Below, in pieces: positions 33,162-42,036 of a stretch of DNA of 64,000 nucleotides; within the stretch, counting starts at the first letter, position 1; each line of letters begins with the position of its first letter. The stretch lies in contig DIUC01000039.1 of NCBI GenBank assembly GCA_002435785.1, forward strand, positions 1 to 64,000, read 5' to 3'. Position numbers and translations under genes: made by a program. Below the pieces are notes generated by a model, which saw nothing but the letters and a program-made list of their open reading frames with translations, did not search any database and was not told where the DNA came from. Origin of the DNA: Saprospiraceae bacterium UBA6168 (GTDB lineage: Bacteria; Bacteroidota; Bacteroidia; Chitinophagales; Saprospiraceae).

Positions 33162-33740
33162 CTATTTCTTCAAATACGCTGCCGCAGCGTCCAGTTCCTC
33201 ATAAAAATCTGCGCCGTACTTCCTGACGATGGCCGCTTTCACGAACTGATAAACGGGAAGTTTTTCTTTCTTTCCCGCCGTGCAAGCAGCAGAGCAGATG
33301 TCCCAAACATCGTAGTTCAGCGCCTCAAAGCCAAGCTCGGGGGTAGCGGCGACCCGCACCGGGTAAAGGTGGCAAGAGATGGGTTTCCTGAAATCCGTCA
33401 CGCCCGCCTCCGCCGCTTTTTCGATGCCGCATTTGGCAATGCCGTTTTGTTCAAAAGTCAAGTAGGCGCAAGCACCGTTATCAAGTAGGGGAGTGCCGGG
33501 GCCGTTCAGTTCGGGGAAGTTGATGTAAGCGCCCTGCATTTCGATGACCCGGATGCCTTCTGGCCGCAGGAATGGCTTGATGTCTTCGTAAATATTGACG
33601 AGCGTTTCCAGTTCTGCCGGTTCGAGCGGCGCTCCAAAATCGCCCTCCCAACAACAGGCACCCTTGCAGGCGTTGAGGTTGCAAAGAAAGTGCTCGGTAA
33701 GCACGTCCTCACTGACAAGTATATCTTGAACGATGACCAA
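33162..33740 (-). CDS. DUF3109 family cysteine-rich protein
   Basis: 192 residues starting at a TTG (33740); the upstream sequence gives no ATG and the start 'VIVQDILVSEDVL' matches the family's usual N-terminus. Cysteines at 20, 25, 29 and 30 in 'CNLNACKGACCWEGDFGAP', with further ones in 'DNGACAYL', 'AKCGIE', 'ISCHLYPVRV' and 'DICSAAC', suggest an iron-sulfur or zinc site (YkgJ-like). A cytoplasmic protein of unknown function found almost only in Bacteroidota. It converges on susD with a shared terminator. Confidence 0.9.
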   Translation of the reverse strand: MVIVQDILVSEDVLTEHFLCNLNACKGACCWEGDFGAPLEPAELETLVNIYEDIKPFLRPEGIRVIEMQGAYINFPELNGPGTPLLDNGACAYLTFEQNGIAKCGIEKAAEAGVTDFRKPISCHLYPVRVAATPELGFEALNYDVWDICSAACTAGKKEKLPVYQFVKAAIVRKYGADFYEELDAAAAYLKK

Positions 33741-33765
33741 AATGAAGCGTTTTTGACCGATGCCT

Positions 33766-33773
33766 TACTTTTG
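33766..33773 (+). promoter_or_regulatory. -7 promoter box
   Basis: TACTTTTG, an exact TAnnTTTG match, 80 bases upstream of the ATG at 33853. Confidence 0.5.
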
Positions 33774-33852
33774 TGTTAAAAAACAGGAAGCATCCGGCTG
33801 GTGTTGTTGCACAAGTTGTAACTTAGCGGCGAAAGTATTTCAATTAAAAACG

Positions 33853-34284
33853 ATGATGATGAAAAATCTGATTTTTAGCGCTATGCTGCTGTTTTTCGCC
33901 TTCGGCGCAATGGCTCAAACCGCCGCTGTGAAAACCCCGGCACAGGAAGCGACCGAAAAAATGACACAACTCTACAGCCTCGACCAAAAACAACAAGCAG
34001 AGATGCTGAAAATACAGGAGCGTAAGTACCGCAACTTGGCCGAAATAGCATCCATGAAGACCAGCGACCCCGGGCTTTACGTGCGCAAGATTCAGTCCAT
34101 CCAAACTGGCAACAACGCCTCTTTCGAGCGCATCCTCAGCACCGAGCAAGCCAAGACTTTGAGGGAACAACAACTCCAACTACGGGAGAAAAAGGCAGTG
34201 GCTTTCAAAGAAATGAAGGCCACCGGTGCATCCCATTATGAGATTGACCTGAAAATGCTGGAACTCGACCTGGAATCGCTTTAG
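33853..34284 (+). CDS. Small secreted helical protein
   Basis: 143 residues from the first of three consecutive ATG codons at 33853. A Sec signal 'LIFSAMLLFFAFGAMAQ' is followed by a charged helical domain of about 115 residues ('LYSLDQKQQAEMLKIQERKY', 'ERILSTEQAKTLREQQLQLR') like the periplasmic Spy/CpxP-type or DUF4890-type stress chaperones. No cysteines or catalytic motifs. A terminator follows 33 bases after the stop. Confidence 0.75.
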   Translation: MMMKNLIFSAMLLFFAFGAMAQTAAVKTPAQEATEKMTQLYSLDQKQQAEMLKIQERKYRNLAEIASMKTSDPGLYVRKIQSIQTGNNASFERILSTEQAKTLREQQLQLREKKAVAFKEMKATGASHYEIDLKMLELDLESL

Positions 34285-34316
34285 TGCATTTGCGGAGCTA
34301 TCACTATTCTTTTTTC

Positions 34317-34351
34317 AAAAAAGCGGTGTGGATAATTCCTACCGCTTTTTT
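34317..34351 (+). terminator. Intrinsic terminator
   Basis: AAAAAAGCGGT (34317-34327) pairs with ACCGCTTTTTT (34341-34351), 13-base loop, ending in six T. Confidence 0.8.
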
Positions 34352-34385
34352 GATGCTCAAAATGGACTAAACTTGTCAAAATTCC

Positions 34386-34445
34386 TACTTTTACGACCCG
34401 AAAGAAAAACCAACTCAACACAATTGCGTTCGTTGCGCAGCGAAC
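34386..34445 (+). promoter_or_regulatory. Promoter and leader of citrate synthase
   Basis: TACTTTTA (34386-34393) is one base off the -7 consensus and lies about 90 bases upstream of the ATG. Inside the leader, 34428-34445 is a near-perfect palindrome (GTTCG-TTGCGCAG-CGAAC, 16 of 18 symmetrical) that could form an operator or RNA hairpin. Confidence 0.4.
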
Positions 34446-34482
34446 AAAATTTCACAACCAGATAAAATCCAGCAGAAAAAAT

Positions 34483-35796
34483 ATGGATAAGCTAAAACAG
34501 AAATTTTTCCAAAAATCCACCGAGGTCAAGCAAGAAATAAAGGCCCTGTTAGCAGAGCATGGAAACACGGTCGTGGACGAAGTGACCCTGGGCCAGGTGT
34601 TTGGTGGCTCCCGCGACATCATCACCATGCTGTGGGAACCCTCCCTCCTCGATGCCCAAGAGGGCATTCGGTTCCGGGGCTACTCACTGCCAGAACTGCG
34701 TGAAAAACTGCCAAAAGGCAAGGGCAAAGAGCCACTCCCGGAAGGGTTGTTCTGGTTGATGCTGGTGGACGAAATACCATCGGAGGAAGAAGCCGAATGG
34801 CTGAGTGACCAATGGGAGCGCCGCAGCAAACTGCCGCCGCACGTTCGCAAAGTGATAGATACGTTGCCCGCAAACACCCACCCGATGACCCAGTTTGCCA
34901 TCGCCATCAACGCCATGCAGACCGAGTCGCACTTCGCCCGGCGCTACAGCGAGGGCATGAGCAAGAACGACTACTGGGATGCCGTTTACGAGGACACAAT
35001 GGACCTCATCGCAAGACTCCCGTTAGTAGCGGCCTATATCTACCGCCGGGCCTACCACGGTGGCCAACATATCAAGGCAGACCAAAGTTTGGATTGGGCA
35101 GCCAACCTCGCCCACATGCTCGGCGTATCGAACAGCGACGACTTCAAGAACTTCATGCGGCTTTACATGACCATCCACGCCGACCACGAGGGCGGCAATG
35201 CGTCTGCACACACGATGAACCTCATCGGCTCCACTTTGAGCGACCCGTATTTGTCTTTCGCTGGAGCCATGAACTCGCTGGCCGGGCCGCTGCATGGCCT
35301 CGCCAACCAAGAGGTGATTCATTGGATTTTCAACATGCTGAACAGCTTGGAGACCCGCACCCCCACGAAAGAGCAAATAGCGAGCTACGTGGAAACGACG
35401 CTTGCTGGCGGCAAGGTGGTGCCAGGCTATGGCCATGCCGTTTTGCGCAAGCCAGACCCCCGCTTCATCGAGCAGATGCGCTTCGCAAAAGAGTACTGCC
35501 CCGACGACGAAATCGTCAATGTGGTCTGGAAAATTTATGAAGTGGTGCCGCCCATTTTACAGGGGCTTGGCAAGATAAAGAATCCTTGGCCCAACGTGGA
35601 TGCCCACTCCGGTGCCATCTTGGTACATTATGGCCTCGACCAATACAGCTTCTACACCGTGCTCTTCGGTGTATCCCGTGCAATGGGGGTTTTGGCTGCT
35701 ACCTGTTGGTCGAGGGCGCTCGGCATACCGCTCGAACGGCCCAAGTCCGTGACCTTGGATTGGGTAAAGAAGTTTCTCGCAGAAAAGAATGCCTAA
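34483..35796 (+). CDS. gltA: Citrate synthase, eukaryotic-type
   Basis: 437 residues; condenses acetyl-CoA and oxaloacetate to citrate in the TCA cycle. The catalytic triad of the pig-heart enzyme is present: His in 'LAGPLHGLANQEV', His in 'VPGYGHAVLRKPDPR' and Asp in 'NPWPNVDAHSGAI'. Several stretches match mitochondrial citrate synthases almost word for word: 'EGIRFRGYSLPE', 'EPLPEGLFWLM', 'IHADHEGGNASAHT', 'SRALGIPLERPKS'. Typical bacterial GltA differs in these places, so it belongs to the eukaryote-like branch. It stands alone between a leader with a palindrome and a perfect terminator. Confidence 0.96.
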   Translation: MDKLKQKFFQKSTEVKQEIKALLAEHGNTVVDEVTLGQVFGGSRDIITMLWEPSLLDAQEGIRFRGYSLPELREKLPKGKGKEPLPEGLFWLMLVDEIPSEEEAEWLSDQWERRSKLPPHVRKVIDTLPANTHPMTQFAIAINAMQTESHFARRYSEGMSKNDYWDAVYEDTMDLIARLPLVAAYIYRRAYHGGQHIKADQSLDWAANLAHMLGVSNSDDFKNFMRLYMTIHADHEGGNASAHTMNLIGSTLSDPYLSFAGAMNSLAGPLHGLANQEVIHWIFNMLNSLETRTPTKEQIASYVETTLAGGKVVPGYGHAVLRKPDPRFIEQMRFAKEYCPDDEIVNVVWKIYEVVPPILQGLGKIKNPWPNVDAHSGAILVHYGLDQYSFYTVLFGVSRAMGVLAATCWSRALGIPLERPKSVTLDWVKKFLAEKNA

Positions 35797-35803
35797 CTGG
35801 CAA

Positions 35804-35840
35804 TGGGTGCTGCCCTGCAAAGCGAACCGGGCAGCACCCA
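35804..35840 (+). terminator. Terminator after citrate synthase
   Basis: A perfect 12-bp stem (TGGGTGCTGCCC, 35804-35815, with 35829-35840) and a 13-base loop, starting 8 bases after the stop. The downstream sequence is AT-rich but lacks a long T-run. Confidence 0.75.
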
Positions 35841-35892
35841 AATATTCCCGCCCATCATCTTATCAAAATTTTGTTTTCCTGCCCAAAGCGCT

Positions 35893-35900
35893 TACTTTTG
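35893..35900 (+). promoter_or_regulatory. -7 promoter box of the foldase gene
   Basis: An exact TACTTTTG box. It is 188 bases upstream of the ATG at 36088, implying a long leader that is rich in T-runs. Confidence 0.4.
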
Positions 35901-36087
35901 CCCGGATTTTTTCGGAGGCATCATTTTTGCTAATGCACGGCGCTTGCCACCTGGCATAAATCCTTTTGAATCAGTTTTTTAAAAATTATTTTTTTCCTTT
36001 TGATAAACACTTTGGGTAGATGCCCCGTACAAGTGGCGGCATAATACTCACATCGTTTTTTCAGAAAAAAACTAAAGTTCTTAGCAC

Positions 36088-38250
36088 ATGGCTCTGATAG
36101 GAAAAATTCGGAAACAAAAATGGCTGTTGGTCGGGACGCTCGCCGGAGCGCTCATTCTCTTCATCGGAATGTTGATGTTTGACAACCCAAACCAAAACTT
36201 CATGGGTGGCAGCCAAAACACCGTTGGAGAGGTCGAAGGCCGCAAAATCGAATACCGGGAATTTGCGACCACCCACGAGATGCTCTACTCCAACTCCGGT
36301 AGCGATGGATTCAGCGACCGTGCCTTCCTCTGGAACTTCTACATGGACAATGCCATCGTAGAAAAGGAGGCCAATTGCATCGGCATTGGTGTCAGCAGGG
36401 CCGAACTCGTTGACCTCCAGTTCAGCGACGACGACTCCAAGCTCAGCCCAATCATCTCCAGCCGCTACCGCAACCAGACCACCCAGCAGTTGGACCGGCA
36501 GCAACTTACCCAATTGAAGGACATCATCGTCGGCAACAAGATTGACCAGATGATAAAGGACAACCAATTGGTGCCTGACTTCAAGTACCGCTGGGCACAC
36601 CAAGAGAAGGAAATCATCAAGGACCGCCTCCAGAAGAAGATGACCAGCATGGTCGAAAAAGGCATGTACACGCCGACTTGGATGGCCGAGGTCATTGACT
36701 TGGAACAAACCCAATCAGTTGACTTCCTTTACGTGCAAGTTCCTTTCGACGAAATTGATACCAAGTCCGTGAGCCTCTCGGATGAGGACTACAAGGCTTA
36801 TTTTGACGAAAACAAAGCACAGTTCAAGCAAAAGGAAGAAACCCGCAAGCTCGAATACGTCGCTTTCGACGTTAAGCCAACCGCTCAGGATTCCGCTGAC
36901 CTCCGGCAGAACATCCAGAAGCTTATCCCCGGCTTCAAGGACACCGACAACGACACGGTCTTCGTGGAAAACAACTTTGGCTCTATTGACGGTGCTTATG
37001 TGAAAAAGAGTGAGCTGAGCGCAGTCATTGCCGATTCGGTTTTCAATATGCCCGTAGGGCAGGTATATGGCCCCTATGTGGAGGGGAACACCTACAAGGC
37101 CGCCAAGATGCTGGGCAGGAAAGTCGTGCCCGACTCCGTGAAGGCACGCCATATACTTCGCAGGGCCACCGACCAAGAAACCTTGTTCGCTGCGCAAAGA
37201 ACAATTGACAGCCTCAAGACGCTGATTGAATCCGGTGCAGGACGTTTTGACTCCTTGGCCGTGAACTTCAGCGAGGACGGCTCTGCCAGCAAGGGCGGCG
37301 ACCTTGGGGTTTTCGGCCCCGGCAGGATGGTCAAGGAGTTCAACGAAGTATGTTTCTACAAGGCCGAAATCGGCAAGGTTTACTCAGTAATCACAGAGTT
37401 CGGCGTACACCTCATCGAAGTGACCCAACGCTATGGCGCTGGTGAAACCGGCGTAAGGGTAGCCTATATTTCGCAGGAAATCGTGCCGAGCCAAGCTACC
37501 CAGAACGCCGTTCGGGAGCAGGCGCTCAAGCTGCAAGAAGAAAACAAGACGTTGGAGTCGCTTCGCAAAGCTGCCACAGCCAGTGGCCTCACCCTCGAAA
37601 CCTCTCCAGCCATCAAGGCGAACGATTACACCGTCGGCGCACTCCCGGCTGGGCAGGGCAGCCGTGAAATGGTCCGTTGGGCCTTCGGGAACGACCAAAA
37701 CGTTGGCAAAGTGAGCAAGGGCGAGGTATCACCACAGGTCTATAGTTTCCAAAACCAAGGCGAGTTCTTCGTGAACAAGTACGTGGTAGCGGCACTGAAA
37801 ACCGTTATCCCTGAAGGAACGCCTTCTTGGAAGGACGTTAAGGAAGAAATCGAGCCGCAGGTAGTCAACCGCAAAAAGGCCGAGCTTGTCAAGCAACAGG
37901 CGCAAGGCAAGGACCTTGCTTCCATCGCAGCTCAATACTCCGTTCAAGTGGACACTGCAAATGCAGTTTCTTTTGCTTCTGGCTTCCTTCCGAAGGTCGG
38001 CAACGTGGAGCCAAAAGTAGTAGCCACGGCCTTCAAGCTTGACCTCAACAAAACGAGCGAGCCTATCGTAGGCAACACGGGCATTTTCGTGGTGTCGCCA
38101 ATTAACAAGACACAGGGCGCCGCCACAGGCAACATTGCCCAAATCCGTCAACAGAACCAAGTAGCTGCACGGAGTATGGCAAGGAACGGCCTCATACAGA
38201 CGCTGCGTGAAAAGGCCGATGTCGAGGACAACCGGTCGAGGTTTTTCTAA
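36088..38250 (+). CDS. ppiD: PpiD/SurA-type membrane-anchored foldase
   Basis: 720 residues. One N-terminal membrane helix ('WLLVGTLAGALILFIGMLMF', about 11-31), a SurA-N-like helical chaperone domain (about 35-240), and a parvulin peptidyl-prolyl isomerase domain (about 350-450: 'VKARHILRRATDQE', 'FDSLAVNFSEDGSASKGGDL', 'FGVHLIEVTQRYG'). A second, parvulin-like domain fills the C-terminal third. It helps exported proteins fold as they leave the Sec translocon, a heavy task in an organism with many outer-membrane and T9SS proteins. Monocistronic; a palindromic terminator follows. Confidence 0.93.
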   Translation: MALIGKIRKQKWLLVGTLAGALILFIGMLMFDNPNQNFMGGSQNTVGEVEGRKIEYREFATTHEMLYSNSGSDGFSDRAFLWNFYMDNAIVEKEANCIGIGVSRAELVDLQFSDDDSKLSPIISSRYRNQTTQQLDRQQLTQLKDIIVGNKIDQMIKDNQLVPDFKYRWAHQEKEIIKDRLQKKMTSMVEKGMYTPTWMAEVIDLEQTQSVDFLYVQVPFDEIDTKSVSLSDEDYKAYFDENKAQFKQKEETRKLEYVAFDVKPTAQDSADLRQNIQKLIPGFKDTDNDTVFVENNFGSIDGAYVKKSELSAVIADSVFNMPVGQVYGPYVEGNTYKAAKMLGRKVVPDSVKARHILRRATDQETLFAAQRTIDSLKTLIESGAGRFDSLAVNFSEDGSASKGGDLGVFGPGRMVKEFNEVCFYKAEIGKVYSVITEFGVHLIEVTQRYGAGETGVRVAYISQEIVPSQATQNAVREQALKLQEENKTLESLRKAATASGLTLETSPAIKANDYTVGALPAGQGSREMVRWAFGNDQNVGKVSKGEVSPQVYSFQNQGEFFVNKYVVAALKTVIPEGTPSWKDVKEEIEPQVVNRKKAELVKQQAQGKDLASIAAQYSVQVDTANAVSFASGFLPKVGNVEPKVVATAFKLDLNKTSEPIVGNTGIFVVSPINKTQGAATGNIAQIRQQNQVAARSMARNGLIQTLREKADVEDNRSRFF

Positions 38251-38276
38251 TAGTCCATTGCCATCACTGCTTGGAA

Positions 38277-38314
38277 AAAAAGGGGGCTTCGCAATATTGC
38301 GAAGCCCCCTTTTT
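38277..38314. terminator. Perfect 38-bp palindromic terminator
   Basis: A perfect 19+19 inverted repeat without spacer centred at 38295/38296, A-rich on the left and T-rich on the right, 27 bases after the foldase stop. RNA folding would leave a small loop from the central GCAATATTGC. Confidence 0.9.
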
Positions 38315-38474
38315 GATTTGTGCCTGCGCTCAAAATATCGGCAAATGTGCTGAACGATGAAGAAAAACGGTTTCGAATTGAGGCCTGGACATGCCGTAAC
38401 CGGGTACTGGCAGGTGCGAATGGCTGTTGGGTAAGGTTTGCTTTTAAAAGAAACGCTGTTTTCCGGTGGATGGC

Positions 38475-38482
38475 TACCTTTG
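38475..38482 (+). promoter_or_regulatory. -7 promoter box
   Basis: An exact TACCTTTG box 42 bases upstream of the ATG at 38524. Confidence 0.55.
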
Positions 38483-38523
38483 CGTCCCACCATTAACCTT
38501 GAAATCCAAAACCCATTTCTTTT

Positions 38524-39624
38524 ATGCTCGACAACTGGCTTCACCCTATCAACATCCGAGAAATCGCCGAAGCGCCGCTCGATTCGGTGAATTTTGGTGA
38601 AAAAATAAAGCGCTTCGAGGCTGAAATGCCACCGTTGCAGGACGTGAAATTGGCCATCATCGGCATTGGCGACGAGGGGGCCGATGCCGTGCGCAGGTCG
38701 CTCTATCGCCTTAGCTTTCCCTTCGGGAAACTGGTGGCTGCCGACCTCGGCAACGTGCGCAAGGCCGACACCTCATTCATCCTGCCGCTGTTGCAGGAGC
38801 TGATGGACAGCAAAATCTGCCCGGTCATCATCGGCACACTGCCAAAGCTGGCACAGGCACAATACAAGGCGCATTTTGCCTGCCAGCCATCGGTGAGCAT
38901 GGTGGCGGTGGACGAGCGGGTGCCCTTTCATCCACGCCTCGGTGAGTTGGACGGCCACTACCTCAACCCCGTGATGAACGGCAAGGCCAAGCCCTTTCAC
39001 CTTGGCGTAGTGGGCTGCCAGTCGCATTTCGTGGACGACGAGACGTTTCAGGAACTGGAAAACATCAACGCCGACCTTGCACGGCTGGGCAAGGTGCGGG
39101 CCAATATGGCCGACATTGAGCCAGTGATGCGGGATGCCGACATGGCCTGCTTCCACCTTGCCGCCCTCAAAAGTGCCGAAGCACCCGGCGTGTTGCACCC
39201 ATCCCCCAGCGGGTTCACCTGCGAGGAGGCTTGCCAACTGAGCCGCTACGCAGGCATGAACGACAAGCTGACCTCCGTCGGGTTCTATGGTTTTGAAAAC
39301 GAGTTGGACGAGTACGGGCGCACGGCACAAGTGCTGGCGCAATTGGTCTGGTACTTCTTCGATGGATTCGGCAACCGCAAAAACGACTTTCCTGCCTCCA
39401 TGGACGGGCTTACGGAGTACATCGTGGACTTCAAGGGGCACGACCATCCGTTTACCTTTTGGAAGAGCAACAAGACTGGCCGCTGGTGGATACAGGTACC
39501 CGTGAAAACAAAGAAAAAACTCCAGCGCCACCGCCTCATTCCCTGTTCTTACAACGATTACCTCCTAACCTCCCAAGGCGAATTGCCAGACCGACTTTCG
39601 TTGGCGTTTCGGCGGTTTGAGTGA
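38524..39624 (+). CDS. Arginase-family protein lacking metal ligands
   Basis: 366 residues. The overall layout follows the Bacteroidota ureohydrolase (formimidoylglutamase-like) family: Rossmann-like core ('LAIIGIGDEGADAVRRSLY'), 'QAQYKAHFA' where the GGGHD motif should precede, 'MVAVDERVPF' in place of D-A-H-x-D, 'DADMACFHLAALKSAEAPG' in place of S-x-D-x-D, and the lineage-typical tail 'LTEYIVDFKGHDHPFTFWKS' and 'HRLIPCSYNDYL'. The first metal motif reads 'VIIGTLPKLAQAQ', so the di-manganese site is broken. It is probably a non-enzymatic relative with a structural or regulatory role. No signal peptide. It precedes a PD40-OmpA lipoprotein. Confidence 0.83.
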   Translation: MLDNWLHPINIREIAEAPLDSVNFGEKIKRFEAEMPPLQDVKLAIIGIGDEGADAVRRSLYRLSFPFGKLVAADLGNVRKADTSFILPLLQELMDSKICPVIIGTLPKLAQAQYKAHFACQPSVSMVAVDERVPFHPRLGELDGHYLNPVMNGKAKPFHLGVVGCQSHFVDDETFQELENINADLARLGKVRANMADIEPVMRDADMACFHLAALKSAEAPGVLHPSPSGFTCEEACQLSRYAGMNDKLTSVGFYGFENELDEYGRTAQVLAQLVWYFFDGFGNRKNDFPASMDGLTEYIVDFKGHDHPFTFWKSNKTGRWWIQVPVKTKKKLQRHRLIPCSYNDYLLTSQGELPDRLSLAFRRFE

Positions 39625-39908
39625 AGATAATACGGCGAATCTTTGACCTGATCTTCCCGGAATTAAAATACTGGTTGCATGACTGATAAAAAATCCACGC
39701 CCTTCTTAGGCATTCTCCCAATAAACAGCGAACATTGCGTAGCAAAATTGTGTTTTGTCCCTGCTTTCCTCACTTCTACCCTTCTCCAACCCAATGATTA
39801 TCAGTAGCAAATCGCACAATTTTAGCCCCATTTGAGCTGAAAATGTATAGACGCCTTAGCCTGACTACACACTTGATTTTTAAACTTTTCAGGGCAATGT
39901 GACAAACT

Positions 39909-42035
39909 ATGAGTCCAAAAATTATCCCACCGATATTTATCGCCGTTTTATTGGCAAGCTGTGCCCCATTGTGGCAAACTCACCAATACAACCAGCCGCC
40001 ATCGAGTGGTTCGTCGTCCCAAATTGTTGGGTTGGACATCGGCATTGACAACCTTGAAGAACCTGACGAGCCGTTTCGCCTAAAAGCCACGCGGATGGGC
40101 CCAACCGTCAACTCCGCCAACTCAGATTATTCACCCTTCCGTTTTGCCGACCGACTTTATTTTTCTTCTGCTTTTCCGGGCCAAAAGGGAGCAACGCCAT
40201 TTGACCAAGTTTTTTCTTCCGTAAACACAACGGGGCCGACGCCGTGGCCCATGAACTCAAAGGAATCAGGTACGCACACCTCCCATGTCGCCTTCACGGC
40301 GAACGGCCAAAGGGCTTACTACACCATTTGTCAGGACAAGTCAGGAGGCCAACAAATCTGCGAAATCTACACCCGTGAACGGGCATACGAAGGCCATTGG
40401 CTGCCATATAAGCGGCTTCCCAAATCCATCAACGTTGAAGGCTATACCAGTACGCAGCCCAGTGTCGGCTTCAACCGGGCCTTGCGTAAAGATGTGCTTT
40501 ACTTCGCATCCAACCGGCCCGGTGGCATGGGCGGAATGGATATTTGGTGCAGTCCCATTGAACGCAATGGTACTTTCGGCAAACCCTTCCCCCTTCCGTT
40601 CAACACAGCGGCAGATGAGGTGACGCCGTATTTCCACCAGCCAAACCAAGTCCTCTTCTTTAGTTCAAACAGTACAGGCAGCCAGTCCGGCTTCGACATA
40701 TACAAGTCGGCCAATACTTGGAGTGGCGCTGGGGACAGCCATTGGTCAGCGCCTGAGCGGCTCGCCAAACCGTTCAACAGCTTTTACGACGACCTCTATT
40801 TTTCATGGCATACTGGTTCGGGGAAAGCCTATTTTTCGTCCAATAGGCCCGGCTGCGTCCATCCAGACTCCGCGCAACAGTGCATTGGCTATGATATTTT
40901 TGAAGTTGAGATTCAACCCGAACTAGTTGCTCAAGTTTACGACGGTTTGGATAGCAATACCATCATGGGATACCAGTTGCAGGTTTCTCCGCTGGACGAC
41001 AACGCATCCGCCACACTGCCGAGCGTTACAGACGGGATACAAACGAAATTCCTACTTGAACCTACCAAAAAATACCGCCTGATTGCCACCGCCATTGGCT
41101 ACCAACCCGATACGCTGGAGGTGGTTGCCAGCCAGGTTGATGGTTTCACTGCTTTGCGACAGCCCATCTACCTCAAGCCAAGGGCAAGGCTTTTGGTGCG
41201 CACCTACAACGCCATTGACAGCCTGCCGCTGGGTGGCGTATCCATGCAGCTCGGCATAGAGGGCAGCGGGGATAAGCGCTTTGTGAAAAACAAAGAAGAG
41301 GAAACCGAGCATTCCTTCTTGATAGGTGCAGGGGACGTGATGTCGCTTGTGGTCATGAAACCCGGCTTCGCCACAACGTATGTAAAGCCCAATGCACATT
41401 CGAGGATTGCCCCTACTTCCGACCCGCATTTGAACGTTTACCTATCACCGTTTACCGAGGCTCCGTTGGCCCTGTACTTCGACAACGATGAGCCGCGCTG
41501 GGTAAGGCCCATGGACATGGAAACCAACTTCACCTATGAGCAGACTTTAAAAAATTATTTGGCGAGAAAGCAGGTCTTCGTCGAGAAATCCGTTGAAGGG
41601 TTGCCCACCGAAGAGGCCGAATACGCTCGCACTCGGTTGCAATCATTCTTTGACAACGAGGTTGAAATGAACTACGCCCGCCTTGACCGGCTTTGCACTC
41701 AATTGGAAACTTATTTGAAAAAAGGGTACAAACTCGAAGTGCTGGCGGTGGGCGAAGCAAGCCCCTTGGCCTCACCCGACTACAACCGCCGCCTGATTTC
41801 CAGGCGCATCAACAGCGTGGAAAACCAATTGAAAGTTTGGCAGAACGGCGCACTTGCTCCTTATTTTGCCAACGGAAACCTCGTCATATCGAGCGAGGTA
41901 AAGGTAATGGAAAATGAGGGGGAAAAAGTCATGGTAAAACTGAACGACCGCCGCCAAACGGAGTTCAGCCCAGAGGCTTCCACCATGCGCAAAGTGGTCA
42001 TCGAAGGCGTACGGCGGCAGAAGCCCAAGGCGTGA
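39909..42035 (+). CDS. PD40 repeat and OmpA-like lipoprotein
   Basis: 708 residues. Lipoprotein signal ('IPPIFIAVLLASCAP', lipobox 'LASC'). Residues about 65-335 carry PD40/WD40-like repeats with the hallmark 'LYFSSAFPG', 'VLYFASNRPGGMGGMDIWCS', 'VLFFSSNSTGSQSGFDIYKS' and 'AYFSSNRPGC'. A carboxypeptidase-like region follows (about 340-420 and on), then an OmpA-like domain (about 560-700) with the peptidoglycan-binding signature region 'DYNRRLISRRINSVENQL'. This order resembles the T9SS component PorE minus its TPR part. It probably links the outer membrane to peptidoglycan. The 284 bases upstream hold no recognised gene. Confidence 0.85.
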   Translation: MSPKIIPPIFIAVLLASCAPLWQTHQYNQPPSSGSSSQIVGLDIGIDNLEEPDEPFRLKATRMGPTVNSANSDYSPFRFADRLYFSSAFPGQKGATPFDQVFSSVNTTGPTPWPMNSKESGTHTSHVAFTANGQRAYYTICQDKSGGQQICEIYTRERAYEGHWLPYKRLPKSINVEGYTSTQPSVGFNRALRKDVLYFASNRPGGMGGMDIWCSPIERNGTFGKPFPLPFNTAADEVTPYFHQPNQVLFFSSNSTGSQSGFDIYKSANTWSGAGDSHWSAPERLAKPFNSFYDDLYFSWHTGSGKAYFSSNRPGCVHPDSAQQCIGYDIFEVEIQPELVAQVYDGLDSNTIMGYQLQVSPLDDNASATLPSVTDGIQTKFLLEPTKKYRLIATAIGYQPDTLEVVASQVDGFTALRQPIYLKPRARLLVRTYNAIDSLPLGGVSMQLGIEGSGDKRFVKNKEEETEHSFLIGAGDVMSLVVMKPGFATTYVKPNAHSRIAPTSDPHLNVYLSPFTEAPLALYFDNDEPRWVRPMDMETNFTYEQTLKNYLARKQVFVEKSVEGLPTEEAEYARTRLQSFFDNEVEMNYARLDRLCTQLETYLKKGYKLEVLAVGEASPLASPDYNRRLISRRINSVENQLKVWQNGALAPYFANGNLVISSEVKVMENEGEKVMVKLNDRRQTEFSPEASTMRKVVIEGVRRQKPKA

Positions 42036-42036
42036 T

